A stretch of 64,000 nucleotides of DNA from Halothiobacillus sp. 15-55-196 (GCA_002282715.1 NCKC01000002.1:32635-96634); one strand, 5' to 3'; counted from the stretch's first letter, positions 30,240-39,345 are shown. Numbers and translations: made by a program. Notes: generated by a model from the sequence alone, not told the origin.

Positions 30240-31292
30240 CTAATTCTGTCGCGTATCGAATGCGGCGCGCAGTGCTTCGCCGATAAAAATCAGCAAGAGC
30301 AAGGTGCCCACCAACACTGCAAAGGTGGTAAGCGATAGCCACCAGGCATCGATATTGTTCTTGCCCTGCGCCAGCAGTTCGCCGAGTGAGGGCGTGGAAG
30401 GCGGTACGCCCAGCCCTAGAAAATCCAGACTCGTCAAGGCCAGAATCGCGCCCGATACCCGAAACGGCAAAAAGGTGATGACGGGGGTGAGTGCATTGGG
30501 CAACAGGTGCCGGAACATGATACGCGGGCCGGATACGCCGAGGGCGCGGGCGGCGCGCACGTATTCGAGATTGCGGCCTTTGAGGAATTCGGCGCGCACA
30601 TAATCCGACAAGCCGATCCAGCCGAACAGCGAGAGCAGAATCAGCAGCAAACCGATCGATGGCTGGAAGATCGAAGCGAAAATAATCAGCAGGTACAGTT
30701 CGGGCAGCGAACCCCACACCTCGATGAAGCGCTGGAAGAACAGATCGACCTTGCCGCCGAGATAGCCCTGCACCGCCCCCGCCAGCATCCCGATCACCAT
30801 GCCGATGGCCGTGAGCGCAAAACCGAACAGCACCGACAAGCGAAAACCGTAGATCAACCTGGCAGCGACATCGCGGCCCCGATCATCGGTTCCAAGCCAG
30901 TGCCGCGCATTGGGTGGCGCGGGGTTCGGGGCGGGATTGTAGTAATCGATGGTGTCGTAGGAAAACGGAATCGGCGCGCGCAGCAGCCAGCCGTGTTCGC
31001 GAATTTTGGCAATGACGTAGGGATCGGTGTAATCGGCGTTGGTCGCGAAATCACCACCGAACGTGGTTTCCGGGTAATCGTGAATCAGCGGCACATAGAG
31101 TTGCTGCTGGTAATACACCAACAAGGGTCGGTTGTTCGCCAGCAGTTCCGCCCCAAGGCTCAGCACGAACAGAATTGAAAACAGCCACAGGCTCAGATAA
31201 CCGCGCCGGTGTCGCCGGAATCGCTGCCAAACCCGCCGCCAAGGGCCCAGGGATTGTGCTGGGGCGGTGACTTGGGATGCCTGCTCACTCAT
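30240..31292 (-). CDS. yejE: Peptide ABC transporter permease, YejE-like
   Basis: Inner-membrane subunit of an oligopeptide (microcin C-type) ABC importer. The 350-residue protein has an N-terminal segment near residues 33-52, a long periplasmic loop typical of YejE/OppC (about 60-140), and then the BPD_transp_1 domain. The EAA-loop signature is YVRAARALGVSGPRIMFRHL. Its ATG overlaps the yejB stop in ATGA. It is the last gene of the operon; the ATPase gene yejF that normally follows is absent, because a convergent gene on the other strand begins at once. Confidence 0.92.
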   Translation of the reverse strand: MSEQASQVTAPAQSLGPWRRVWQRFRRHRRGYLSLWLFSILFVLSLGAELLANNRPLLVYYQQQLYVPLIHDYPETTFGGDFATNADYTDPYVIAKIREHGWLLRAPIPFSYDTIDYYNPAPNPAPPNARHWLGTDDRGRDVAARLIYGFRLSVLFGFALTAIGMVIGMLAGAVQGYLGGKVDLFFQRFIEVWGSLPELYLLIIFASIFQPSIGLLLILLSLFGWIGLSDYVRAEFLKGRNLEYVRAARALGVSGPRIMFRHLLPNALTPVITFLPFRVSGAILALTSLDFLGLGVPPSTPSLGELLAQGKNNIDAWWLSLTTFAVLVGTLLLLIFIGEALRAAFDTRQN

Positions 31293-32353
31293 GAATTCAC
31301 GGCCTGGAAATTGATGCGCGGATCAACCCACACATAGGCCAGATCGGACAAGAGCTTGCCGATCAACCCGATCAGCGTGAACACGTACAGCGTGCCGAGC
31401 ACGACCGGGTAGTCGCGCTGGATGACGGCGTTGTACGAGAGCAGCCCCAGCCCGTCGAGCGAGAAAATAGTTTCGATCAACAGGCTGCCGGTAAAAAAGG
31501 CACCGAGAAATGCTGCGGGAAACCCGGTCACGATCGGGATCAAGGCATTGCGGAATACATGGCCGTACAGAATCCGCCGTTCGGACAAGCCCTTTGCGCG
31601 GGCGGTGAGCACGTATTGCTTGCGGATTTCTTCCAGAAAGCTGTTCTTGGTGAGCATCGTCATCACGGCAAAATTGCCGACCACCATCGCCGTGACCGGC
31701 AGCACGATGTGCCAGAGGTAATCGGCAATTTTGCCCAACAGGGAAAGCTGGTCGAAGTTATCGGACGTGAGGCCACGCAACGGAAACCACTGCCAGAAAC
31801 TGCCGCCACCAAACAAAACAATCAGCACAAGGCCGAGCACAAAACCGGGAATGGCATAGCCGACGAGAATGAGTGTGCTCGTTATGGTGTCGAAACGCGA
31901 ACCGTCCCGCACGGCCTTGGCAATACCCAGTGGAATCGAGACCAGATACGTGAGAAAGAACGTCCACAGACCGATACTGATGGAGACCGGCAGTTTTTCC
32001 AGAATCAGATCGGTGACCGAGCGCTGATAAAAATAGGACGTACCCAGATTGAAGGTGAGGTAATTGCCGAGCATGTCGCCGAAGCGTTGCCAGGCGGGTT
32101 TATCAAACCCGTAAAATGACCTGATCTGGTCCAACTGGCGGGCATCGAGCCCCTGATCACCCCGATACAAGCCGCCCGATAAGCCGCCGCCGGATTCCGC
32201 ACCCGCTGCCCCGGCACCGCCCGATTTGAGCTGAGCGACAAGCTGCTCGACCGGTCCGCCGGGCACGAACTGAATCACCGCAAAGGAAATGGCGAGAATC
32301 CCGAACAGGGTCGGGATCATCAAGAGCAGCCTTTTGAAAATGTAACCGGTCAT
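31289..32353 (-). CDS. yejB: Peptide ABC transporter permease, YejB-like
   Basis: Partner permease of YejE. The 354-residue protein begins with MTGYIFKRLLLMIPTLFGIL (first membrane segment). It then has the YejB/DppB/OppB layout, with a periplasmic loop holding a Gly-rich stretch (SGGAGAAGAESGGGLSGGLY) and the EAA loop ARAKGLSERRILYGHVFRNA. ATGA overlaps occur at both ends (with paiB upstream and yejE downstream), so it is translationally coupled to both. The family imports peptides, including microcin C in E. coli; the substrate here is unknown. Confidence 0.93.
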   Translation of the reverse strand: MTGYIFKRLLLMIPTLFGILAISFAVIQFVPGGPVEQLVAQLKSGGAGAAGAESGGGLSGGLYRGDQGLDARQLDQIRSFYGFDKPAWQRFGDMLGNYLTFNLGTSYFYQRSVTDLILEKLPVSISIGLWTFFLTYLVSIPLGIAKAVRDGSRFDTITSTLILVGYAIPGFVLGLVLIVLFGGGSFWQWFPLRGLTSDNFDQLSLLGKIADYLWHIVLPVTAMVVGNFAVMTMLTKNSFLEEIRKQYVLTARAKGLSERRILYGHVFRNALIPIVTGFPAAFLGAFFTGSLLIETIFSLDGLGLLSYNAVIQRDYPVVLGTLYVFTLIGLIGKLLSDLAYVWVDPRINFQAVNS

Positions 32354-33012
32354 TCGTTTGTTCCGGCCTTCTTCCGAGACGTCATCTGTTCACGCATCAG
32401 GCATGCCACGGCCTGATCGTCAGCATCCGGCGACAGACTCAAGGCTGCGATCACGCCGGCTCGATCTTGCTCGCTGCGATTCTGGTTGAATTTGAACGTG
32501 GCCTGAATATCCGTGATGTCGATCTCGAACCCGACCAGCATCGCCATCAGATGCGCTCGTCGCTCGGGGTCGATATCAAACACCCACGGTGTCGGCCGCG
32601 CGGCCTCGTGGGTTTCGGTGAGTTCGATGAGCATGGCATTCAGGCTGGCTTCATCTTCGATCAGCCGCACGGTACCCCACACATGCACCGCCGCGTAATT
32701 CCAGGTTGGCACACCGAAGTTCGTGTACCAACTCGGCGAAATGTACGTGTGTGGGCCCTGGAATACGACCAGCACCTCCTCGCCATGGGCAAAGTGTTGC
32801 CACTGCGGATTGGCGCGGGCGATATGACCGATGAGCTTGCCCTTGCCTTGGCCTTGGCCTTGAACGGTTTTACCCAAATGAAGCATGAACGGTAGATGCG
32901 TCACCTCCGACCGCCCCTGATCGCAGGTGATCAATACCCCGAAGGGATAGGAGCGGATCATCTCGGCAATCGTGTCGTGATCGTTTTCCACAAAGGCGGG
33001 CGGGCAATACAT
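32350..33012 (-). CDS. paiB: PaiB-like FMN-binding protein (negative transcriptional regulator family)
   Basis: 220 residues of the PaiB split-barrel flavin-binding family: MYCPPAFVENDHDTIAEMIR, VEVTHLPFML-like SEVTHLPFMLHLG, GHIARANPQWQHF, ISPSWYTNFGVPTWNYAAVH and the C-terminal region ending in KAGTNE. B. subtilis PaiB affects sporulation and protease genes, but its molecular role is unclear. A short Gly-Gln/Gly-Lys run (VQGQGQGKGKLIG) comes from a repeated GCCTTG in the DNA. ATG 33012 fits the family N-terminus. Its stop overlaps yejB (ATGA), which places it inside the peptide-transport operon; this is unusual. Confidence 0.85.
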   Translation of the reverse strand: MYCPPAFVENDHDTIAEMIRSYPFGVLITCDQGRSEVTHLPFMLHLGKTVQGQGQGKGKLIGHIARANPQWQHFAHGEEVLVVFQGPHTYISPSWYTNFGVPTWNYAAVHVWGTVRLIEDEASLNAMLIELTETHEAARPTPWVFDIDPERRAHLMAMLVGFEIDITDIQATFKFNQNRSEQDRAGVIAALSLSPDADDQAVACLMREQMTSRKKAGTNE

Positions 33013-33023
33013 TCTTGGCTCGC

Positions 33024-33686
33024 TTAATTCGTCGAAGGGGTGCCTGTCTGTGATTGAACGACAGGGCTTGATTCCGCCCCGGATGACGGCTTGGGATCGG
33101 AATCCTTGCAGTTGGCGATACAGACCACTGTTTTTTTCACGCCGCCGCCACAGCCCACATAGCATTGCTCGAAGTTCTGCTGACAAGGGCATGGCGCGCT
33201 GTCGCAGCGTTCGTGGATCAGACGTTTACGCTCCTCGGCCAGACTCGGTGCAACAGGCGGCGTGGGCGCATCATCGTAGTAATCATCGTAATACCCCGGA
33301 CGCATCACCCAGCCATAGCCCGGCACAAACACCGGGTTGAAGAACCCCATGCGCAAGCTGCGATTGAGCTCGTAAAACTGCCGGTCGGTTTCGTACTGGC
33401 GGCGTTGCGCTTCGTAGGTTTTAAGCGCCGAATCAAAAGCCGCCCGCGCTGCCGGTTCAATCTGTGCGATGCAGGATTGGCGCGCCGCCGAACACCTGTT
33501 CTGACATTGCGTGAGCTTATCCTGGCATTTCGCCACGCATATCAATCCTTTGGCGGTTTGCGGCGGCGCATAAGACGTTTGCGTGGCGTATTGCGGCGTG
33601 GCACAACCACCCAAAGCACCCACCGCCAATAGCGGAAGGAACCAGTTAAGAATCTTTCTAGCTACGTTGTTTTTGGGGAAGTTCAT
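33024..33686 (-). CDS. Cysteine-rich lipoprotein of unknown function in the yej operon
   Basis: 220 residues. The lipobox ALGGC is near residue 28 after a hydrophobic run, so the mature protein is a lipoprotein. Two cysteine clusters are present: LICVAKCQDKLTQCQNRCSA with a following SCIAQ (about 48-77), and RCDSAPCPCQQNFEQCYVGC with VCIANC near the C-terminus. Between them lie a helical QRRQYETDRQFYELNRSLR stretch and a Tyr/Asp patch (PGYYDDYYDD). The cysteines could form disulfides in the periplasm. It overlaps the 3' end of yejA by 29 bases and precedes paiB by 11, so it belongs to the same operon. I do not recognise the family. Confidence 0.75.
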   Translation of the reverse strand: MNFPKNNVARKILNWFLPLLAVGALGGCATPQYATQTSYAPPQTAKGLICVAKCQDKLTQCQNRCSAARQSCIAQIEPAARAAFDSALKTYEAQRRQYETDRQFYELNRSLRMGFFNPVFVPGYGWVMRPGYYDDYYDDAPTPPVAPSLAEERKRLIHERCDSAPCPCQQNFEQCYVGCGGGVKKTVVCIANCKDSDPKPSSGAESSPVVQSQTGTPSTN

Positions 33687-35541
33687 GTGTTTGCCACCAA
33701 GTTTTCATGACCCAGGTCATGGCATCGAAATAAAGCGGCAGCGGCTGGTGAAAACCGAATCGATTCCACCACGCCAGCCGATGCGCACCAATGTACCAGT
33801 TTGGCACAAGATATTCGCCCCAGAGCAGCACGCGATCCAGCGCGCGACAGGCCGTGACCAGCTCCGCCCGCGATTTGGCGTAGATGACCCGATCGATCAG
33901 CGCATCGACCACGGGGCTATCAATGCCCATGTAATTACTGGAACCGTCCGTGTGTGCGGCCGCACTGCCGAACCGATCCCGCAGTTCATTGCCCGGCGAC
34001 TGCGATTCACCGTAGGCCACCACCGCCATATCGAAATCGAACCGATCCATCTTGCGTTGATACAGCGACACATCGATCGTGCGGTAACTGACATCGATAC
34101 CGAGCCGTTTGAGGTTGTAGGCATAGGGCGCGACGATGCGCTCAAAACCGCGCATGGCCAGCGTGATTTCAAAGGAAAACGGCTGGCCCGCCGCATTTTT
34201 CAGCACGCCCTCTTCCACCCGCCAACCGGCCTCGGCCAGCAAATCACGTGCTTTGAGCAGATTCACGCGCTGTTCGGCCGGATTGTTGGCGACGGGCACT
34301 TGATAGGGCTCACGAAACAACTCGGGCGGCAACTGGGCTTTGAAGGGTTCGAGCAGGGCCAATTCATCGCCTTGCGGCAGGCCGCGACAGGCCAGTTCGC
34401 TGTTGCTGAAATAACTGTCGCAGCGCGTGTACTGGCCATAGAACAGATGCGTGTTCGACCAGCCGAAATCCAGCGCCAGATCCATCGCCCGCCGCACCCG
34501 GCGATCCGAAAACAGAGCCCGGCGGGTGTTCATGCCGAAGCCCTGCATCCCGGCGTTGTTTTTATGCGGTATTTCACGACGGATGATGCGGCCATCGGCG
34601 AAATTCGCGCCGGTATAATCGCGTGCCCAGCGCTTGGAATTGGTCTCATAGAACACATCGAACTCGCCCGCCTTGAAGGCTTCGAGCGAGACGGTCTCGT
34701 CCTTGTAGTATTTGAATACGATCCGGTCGAAGTTGAACTGCCCCCGGCGCACGTCCAGATCCTTCGCCCAGTAATCGGGATTGCGCTCAAAGGTGATGGT
34801 ATTGCCGTAATCGACCCGACCCACGCGATACGGCCCGCTGGTCAAGAACGCCTCGCGCGCCAGGCTGGCAAAATCACGACCCGCCAGCCAGCGTTCGGAG
34901 AATACTGGCAATTCGCCAATGATCAGATGCAGTTCGGGATTGACTCGCTTGAAGTTAAACCGCACATGCCGCGCATCGGTCAGTTCGGCCCCGGCGATAT
35001 CCCCCCAGTACATTCGATAGCGCGGATGCGCCTGATTGCTCATGAGCGTATTGAAGCTGAACAGCACATCCTGCGCCGTGACCGGGCTGCCATCATGGAA
35101 ACGTGCTTTGGCATTGATGCGAAAAGTAATCGACAACCCATCCGTCGCCAGATCGGCGCGATCCGCCAGCAAGCCATAGGCGGAGAAGGGTTCATCCCAG
35201 GCCCGCGCGGTCAGGCTTTCAAAACACAGTTCATTCAAGCCCGAGGCGGCCAAACCTTTCAAGACAAACGGGTTGAGCGAGTCGAAGTTGCCAAAGACCG
35301 ACAGCGCCAACCGGCCACCCTTGGGCGCATCGGGATTCACATAATCAAATGCCGTAAAATCGGCCGGATATTTGGGGGAATAACCCAGCGCGGCGGCAAA
35401 TCCGGCGGCATGAGCAGCATGACTGAACGCGCCAGCTCCGGTTGCCAGAGCGCCTGTCGCCAGCAAATGGCGAAGGAAATCACGGCGCGAACGCTGGTCG
35501 TCGCCCAATATATCGTTCAGCAAGGGATGCTCGTTGTTCAT
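33658..35541 (-). CDS. yejA: Extracellular peptide-binding protein, YejA-like (family 5 SBP), Tat signal
   Basis: 627-residue substrate-binding protein of the oligopeptide ABC importer, first gene of the operon. The N-terminus carries a twin-arginine motif, SRRDFLRHLLATGA, with a hydrophobic core ending in AHA (about residue 45), so export by Tat is likely. The SBP_bac_5 domain follows: ADFTAFDYVNPDAPKGGRL, a YSFN-like VLFSFNTLMS and SGPYRVGRVDYGNTITFERN. YejA homologues are normally Sec-exported in E. coli. The promoter should lie in 35542-35811, which also holds a MITE-like repeat. Confidence 0.92.
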   Translation of the reverse strand: MNNEHPLLNDILGDDQRSRRDFLRHLLATGALATGAGAFSHAAHAAGFAAALGYSPKYPADFTAFDYVNPDAPKGGRLALSVFGNFDSLNPFVLKGLAASGLNELCFESLTARAWDEPFSAYGLLADRADLATDGLSITFRINAKARFHDGSPVTAQDVLFSFNTLMSNQAHPRYRMYWGDIAGAELTDARHVRFNFKRVNPELHLIIGELPVFSERWLAGRDFASLAREAFLTSGPYRVGRVDYGNTITFERNPDYWAKDLDVRRGQFNFDRIVFKYYKDETVSLEAFKAGEFDVFYETNSKRWARDYTGANFADGRIIRREIPHKNNAGMQGFGMNTRRALFSDRRVRRAMDLALDFGWSNTHLFYGQYTRCDSYFSNSELACRGLPQGDELALLEPFKAQLPPELFREPYQVPVANNPAEQRVNLLKARDLLAEAGWRVEEGVLKNAAGQPFSFEITLAMRGFERIVAPYAYNLKRLGIDVSYRTIDVSLYQRKMDRFDFDMAVVAYGESQSPGNELRDRFGSAAAHTDGSSNYMGIDSPVVDALIDRVIYAKSRAELVTACRALDRVLLWGEYLVPNWYIGAHRLAWWNRFGFHQPLPLYFDAMTWVMKTWWQTHELPQKQRS

Positions 35542-35618
35542 TTCAACCGTACACTATTGCTATTGACCACGCGGCCAAGCGGGGCTCAGGCTTCGACCGA
35601 CCTGATGGTTTAGTACAT

Positions 35619-35782
35619 GGGCACCTTGAAAAACCGTCACGAGCATGTTCGAGTGCAAGGAGCCGCGGGCTTGCGCCAGCTTCGCGTTCAGTGAGCAACG
35701 AGACATATCGAGTAGATAGGCGAGGCGCGAACGAGCACGCGACGCCGCAATCGGACAGCGCAGTAGGTTTTTCGAGGTGCCC
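35619..35782. repeat. MITE-like element, family B, copy 2
   Basis: 164 bases between divergent yejA and fabI. Terminal inverted repeats are GGGCACCTTGAAAAACC (35619-35635) and GGGCACCTCGAAAAACC (inward from 35782). It is flanked by a 4-base duplication, ACAT (35615-35618 and 35783-35786). The core GCGGGCTTGCGCCAGCTTCG (35665-35684) is shared with other repeats in the window in either orientation. There is no coding frame. It ends 29 bases before the fabI start, so it could affect promoters of both flanking genes. Confidence 0.82.
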
Positions 35783-35811
35783 ACATTTTTAATCAACATG
35801 AGGAACATAGT

Positions 35812-36600
35812 ATGGGATTTTTAAGCGGCAAACGTGCCTTGATCGTGGGTATTGCGAACAATCGCTCCATTGCATCGGGCATTGCCGAAGCCATGCACCG
35901 GGAAGGTGCGGAACTGGCGTTCACCTATCTGAACGATCGCTTCAAGGAAAAAGTCGAAAAAGCGACGGCGGACCTGGGTTCGAACATCTATCTGCCACTG
36001 GATGCCACATCCGACGAGCAAATTGATGCGCTGTTCCCGGCACTTGCCGAACATTGGCCGGAAGGCTTCGATATTCTGGTGCACTCCATCGCCTTCGCCC
36101 CACGTGAAGCCCTGGATGGCGACTATCTCGACGGCATGTCGCGCGAAGCCTTTCGTGTGGCCCACGATGTGTCCGCCTACTCGCTGGCCGCACTGGCCAA
36201 GGCAGGCCGCGAGACGATGCGTGATAACGGCGCGATCGTCACGCTATCCTATCTGGGCGCCGAACGCGTGATGCCGAACTACAACGTGATGGGCGTCGCC
36301 AAAGCCGCACTCGAAGCGAATGTGCGCTATCTGGCCGGATCTTTGGGCGGTCGGGGCATCCGCGTGAACTCGGTCTCCGCCGGGCCGATCAAGACGCTGG
36401 CCGCTTCCGGTATCGGCGAGTTCAAGAGCTTCCTCGATTACGTTGCGCTGAACTCACCGTTGAAGCGCAACGTCACCATCGAGCAGGTCGGCAACACTGC
36501 CGCCTTCCTGTGCTCGGATCTCGCATCCGGCATCACCGGCGAGAATGTCTACGTTGATTCGGGGTACTTCATCACCGGCATGGGCCAGTGCCCGAAATAA
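35812..36600 (+). CDS. fabI: Enoyl-[acyl-carrier-protein] reductase (NADH), FabI type
   Basis: Last reductive step of the fatty-acid elongation cycle. The 262-residue SDR protein has the glycine motif [33 protein letters not shown], and the catalytic Tyr-x6-Lys within [15 protein letters not shown]. The C-terminus [18 protein letters not shown] [14 protein letters not shown] is typical of FabI, the target of triclosan-type inhibitors. AGGA lies 9 bases before ATG 35812. It stands alone; a terminator lies about 240 bases downstream. Confidence 0.96.
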   Translation: MGFLSGKRALIVGIANNRSIASGIAEAMHREGAELAFTYLNDRFKEKVEKATADLGSNIYLPLDATSDEQIDALFPALAEHWPEGFDILVHSIAFAPREALDGDYLDGMSREAFRVAHDVSAYSLAALAKAGRETMRDNGAIVTLSYLGAERVMPNYNVMGVAKAALEANVRYLAGSLGGRGIRVNSVSAGPIKTLAASGIGEFKSFLDYVALNSPLKRNVTIEQVGNTAAFLCSDLASGITGENVYVDSGYFITGMGQCPK

Positions 36601-36609
36601 GCCCCCCAT

Positions 36610-36665
36610 GGGATTTCTGCACGAATCCATCCATAGCTTCGTGGGCTTACGCCAGCTGCGCGTTC
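36610..36665. repeat. Degraded MITE-like remnant after fabI
   Basis: GGGATTTCTGCACGAATCC (36610-36628) resembles the family A terminus GGGAACCTCTGCACGAATC with a deletion. It is followed by GTGGGCTTACGCCAGCTGCG (36641-36660), a variant of the core found in the other elements. No matching right terminus is found, so this appears to be a decayed copy. Confidence 0.4.
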
Positions 36666-36840
36666 AGATACGTTCGGACCGGTACACACCCGGCCCGAGC
36701 ACAGCATTTCAATGACATACGTCATTGTGTGGCACAGGATCCATGCCCTTCCCTGAATAAATTCAGGAATAACCCATTGGCGCGCAGTGCAAACGGCGCC
36801 CACAAAAAAGCGGCGCAACCTGCGTCGCACCGCTCATGAG

Positions 36841-36863
36841 CCCACCGTAACGGTGGGTTTTTT
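36841..36863 (+). terminator. Intrinsic terminator downstream of fabI
   Basis: CCCACCG-TAA-CGGTGGG followed by TTTTTT on the plus strand, a perfect 7-bp stem. It is 240 bases after fabI and 64 bases from the convergent ppiD end. Confidence 0.88.
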
Positions 36864-36926
36864 CATTCTGGATTTTGCCCCCAGTCCGTGTGACCTTTTC
36901 AGGAGGTCGCACCAGACGGATTCGCA

Positions 36927-38864
36927 TCAAGGCGTCACTGCTTTCTCGGCTTTTTGATTGATCGTGATCTTAGCCTCATCCCGCAGGGCTTTGAGCAGCA
37001 CACTCAAGGTTTGCTGCGCTTGCGCCTGCTGGATTTGGGCAGAAAGCGCCTGCTTGTCCTGCTCGCTGATCGCGGTTGGATCACCATCTTTGATCGCCTT
37101 GACGACCACCAGTGCTTCATTGCCGTCACTTAAAGCCAGGGCCTTGCTGGCCAGTTGCCCGGCCGGTGCCGGAGGCAGTGCAAACGCTGCCTGAATCGCT
37201 TCGGCAGGAATCGGGGCATCACGCGCCGTCCGCTTGAGCCAGACCGGCGCCACCCAGCTTGCACCGGCCGCTGTTGCCGCCGCTTGCGGATCCGTACCGG
37301 CATTCAGTGTCTTGGCGATGCGCTCCGCCGCATCGGCCAGTGCCTTGTCCGTGGCCTGTTCTTTGAGTGTTTTGGCAATCTGATCCTTCACCTCGGCCAG
37401 CGTCAGTGGCGTTTCCGGCTCATGCTGATCCACGCGAATCACGACAGCGTGGTTTGCGCCCAGCTCAATCAGGTTGCTGTTGAGTTTCTGCTTGAGCACT
37501 TCCTTGGAGAAGGCCGCCTGGCGAACTTTCTCGTTCGCCGCAATGCCTGTACCGCTGTTCCGGTTGAGCCAATCGCTGGTCTGCACTTTCAAGCCCAACG
37601 CCTCGGCCGAGGGGATCAGGCTATCGGGATGCTCGTAAGATTGATTGGATAGTTTTTCGCCTTCATCGTAATAAATCTTTTCGATTTGGCGTTCTTTGGC
37701 CGCCGCTACCATTTTGTCGCGTACATCCGCCAGCGGCTTGATGTCGGGATGGCTCTCTTTGGTCACCTCGATCAGGTGCCAACCAAATTCCGTGCGCACC
37801 GGCTCGCTGATCTCGCCGACCTTGAGGGCATCCATCGCATCTTCGAATGGCTTGACCATTTGACCGGGCGCAACCTCACCGAGGTCGCCGCCCTTGTCTT
37901 TGGAACCCGGATCATCGGAAACCGCCCGTGCTTCATCTGCGAAGCTGGTCTTACCGGAAACTATCGCGGCCCGAGCCGCCAAGGCTTTTTTCTTGGCCGC
38001 TTCAACCGCGGCACCATCCGCATTCTTCGGCACCGCAATCAGGATATGCCGCACCGAGCGTGTGACCTGTGCTTTTTGTTTTTTCACATAATCGGCATAG
38101 GCCTGCTCAACCTGGGCATCCGTTACCTTGACCGAAGGCGCCAGTGTTTGCGGCGACAACTCGATGTACCGGAGTTTTACCCGCTCAGGACGGATAAATT
38201 CGGCCTTGTGTGCCGCATAGTAGGCCTCGATCTGCGCATCGGTCGGCGCAGGAACGGTATCGACCACGCGGGCGCGTTCCAGACGGACCATGCCGATTTC
38301 ACGCGTCTGGTCACGCAATTTGACGATCTGATCCAACTCGGGCGCTGTCACGATCGTGCTTTCGCTGATCGCATTCTCCAGCGTCTGCATGACGATGTCC
38401 TGCTTCAAACCGGCCTCGAAGTTGGCGACAGTCGTTCCGCGCGCCGCCACGAAGGCTTCGTATTTCTTGACGTCAAACACGCCATTGGTCTTGAATGCGG
38501 GCTCAGAGCGAATCAGATCGGCCACCACGGCATCCGGCGCCCGAAACCCTGCCTTTTGCACGAATACCCGCAACACGCGCTCATTGATCATCTGATCGAG
38601 CACCTGCTGATCGAGGTTCAGACTCTGCAGCATCTCTGCCGATACGCTACCACCGAGTTTCTGAATAATGGCCTGACGCTGTTGGCTGACCGCCTGCTCG
38701 AACGCTTGCTGGGAAATCGGCAAACCATCGACTTCAGCCACAGGCTTGTTTGCCCCACCGCTGAAATACTCGCCCACCCCCCACAACACGAAGGGCACAC
38801 TGATTAAGCCGATGATCGCATAAGCAATCCAACCCTGAATGCGTTCCCGCAAGTCCATCAACAT
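36927..38864 (-). CDS. ppiD: Periplasmic folding chaperone / peptidyl-prolyl isomerase PpiD
   Basis: Inner-membrane-anchored chaperone near the Sec translocon. The 645-residue protein has one N-terminal transmembrane anchor (about 12-32, AYAIIGLISVPFVLWGVGEY), a SurA-type N-domain (PISQQAFEQAVSQQRQAIIQ), then a parvulin rotamase domain (SVRHILIAVPKN to GWHLIEVTKESHPDIKPL, about 265-365) and a C-terminal SurA-like domain. Its length fits the family (E. coli 623). It follows hupB on the same strand, the classical lon-hupB-ppiD order, with two terminators between. ATG 38864 or ATG 38858 may be used. Confidence 0.94.
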   Translation of the reverse strand: MLMDLRERIQGWIAYAIIGLISVPFVLWGVGEYFSGGANKPVAEVDGLPISQQAFEQAVSQQRQAIIQKLGGSVSAEMLQSLNLDQQVLDQMINERVLRVFVQKAGFRAPDAVVADLIRSEPAFKTNGVFDVKKYEAFVAARGTTVANFEAGLKQDIVMQTLENAISESTIVTAPELDQIVKLRDQTREIGMVRLERARVVDTVPAPTDAQIEAYYAAHKAEFIRPERVKLRYIELSPQTLAPSVKVTDAQVEQAYADYVKKQKAQVTRSVRHILIAVPKNADGAAVEAAKKKALAARAAIVSGKTSFADEARAVSDDPGSKDKGGDLGEVAPGQMVKPFEDAMDALKVGEISEPVRTEFGWHLIEVTKESHPDIKPLADVRDKMVAAAKERQIEKIYYDEGEKLSNQSYEHPDSLIPSAEALGLKVQTSDWLNRNSGTGIAANEKVRQAAFSKEVLKQKLNSNLIELGANHAVVIRVDQHEPETPLTLAEVKDQIAKTLKEQATDKALADAAERIAKTLNAGTDPQAAATAAGASWVAPVWLKRTARDAPIPAEAIQAAFALPPAPAGQLASKALALSDGNEALVVVKAIKDGDPTAISEQDKQALSAQIQQAQAQQTLSVLLKALRDEAKITINQKAEKAVTP

Positions 38865-38879
38865 AGCATCAATACCTTA

Positions 38880-38906
38880 AAAAACTTAAAAGCCCGCCGG
38901 AGCAGG
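38880..38906 (-). terminator. Possible second terminator between hupB and ppiD
   Basis: On the minus strand, GCCTGC-TCC-GGCGGGC is followed by TTTTAAGTTTTTT. The 6-bp stem has one G-U pair. It lies just before the ppiD start, so it could also be a leader attenuator. Confidence 0.55.
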
Positions 38907-38968
38907 CAACTGGCCAATCAGCCTAGTTGTGGTGCATCAAGTGCAACCGGGAGAATGATACTCCCTAT

Positions 38969-38996
38969 AAAAAAACAGGGACGTTCCCGCCCCTGC
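38969..38996 (-). terminator. Intrinsic terminator after hupB
   Basis: On the minus strand, GCAGGG-GCGGGAACGT-CCCTG is followed by seven T residues, 77 bases downstream of the hupB stop. Confidence 0.75.
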
Positions 38997-39072
38997 TTCA
39001 TATATGTACTTCAGTAATTCACCCCATGGCGCAGCTTGGATATGGCCGGACGAACCCGAAGTATCGAATGGC

Positions 39073-39345
39073 TCAGTTAACGGCGTCTTTCAGACCTTTG
39101 CCGGCCTTGAATGACGGCAGGCGGGAGGCGGCGATTTCAATGGTTTCGCCTGAACGCGGGTTGCGACCGGTACGGGCTTCACGCTCACGAACCAGGAAGG
39201 TACCGAAACCGACCAAAGTCACTTGGTCGCCTTTTTTCAGCGCATCACCAACCGCTTCGATAAACGCATCAAGCGCTGCCGCGGACTCAGTTTTCTTCAT
39301 TCCGCTTTTGGCAGCCATTGCGTCAATCAGTTCAGATTTATTCAT
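39073..39345 (-). CDS. hupB: DNA-binding protein HU (beta type)
   Basis: Small nucleoid protein that bends and compacts DNA. The 90-residue product has the complete HU fold: [18 protein letters not shown], the helix region [40 protein letters not shown] (DNA-binding arm) and a C-terminal [12 protein letters not shown]. An AAGGA Shine-Dalgarno sequence precedes ATG 39345, and a strong promoter is seen at 39476-39505. It lies between lon and ppiD, the usual gammaproteobacterial position. Confidence 0.97.
   Translation of the reverse strand: MNKSELIDAMAAKSGMKKTESAAALDAFIEAVGDALKKGDQVTLVGFGTFLVREREARTGRNPRSGETIEIAASRLPSFKAGKGLKDAVN

Noticed and set aside
33583..35613. Very long open frame (about 676 codons) antisense to yejA
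   Set aside because: It is a shadow of the GC-rich codon pattern of yejA, which has a clear family, Tat signal and operon context. The shadow has no recognisable domain.
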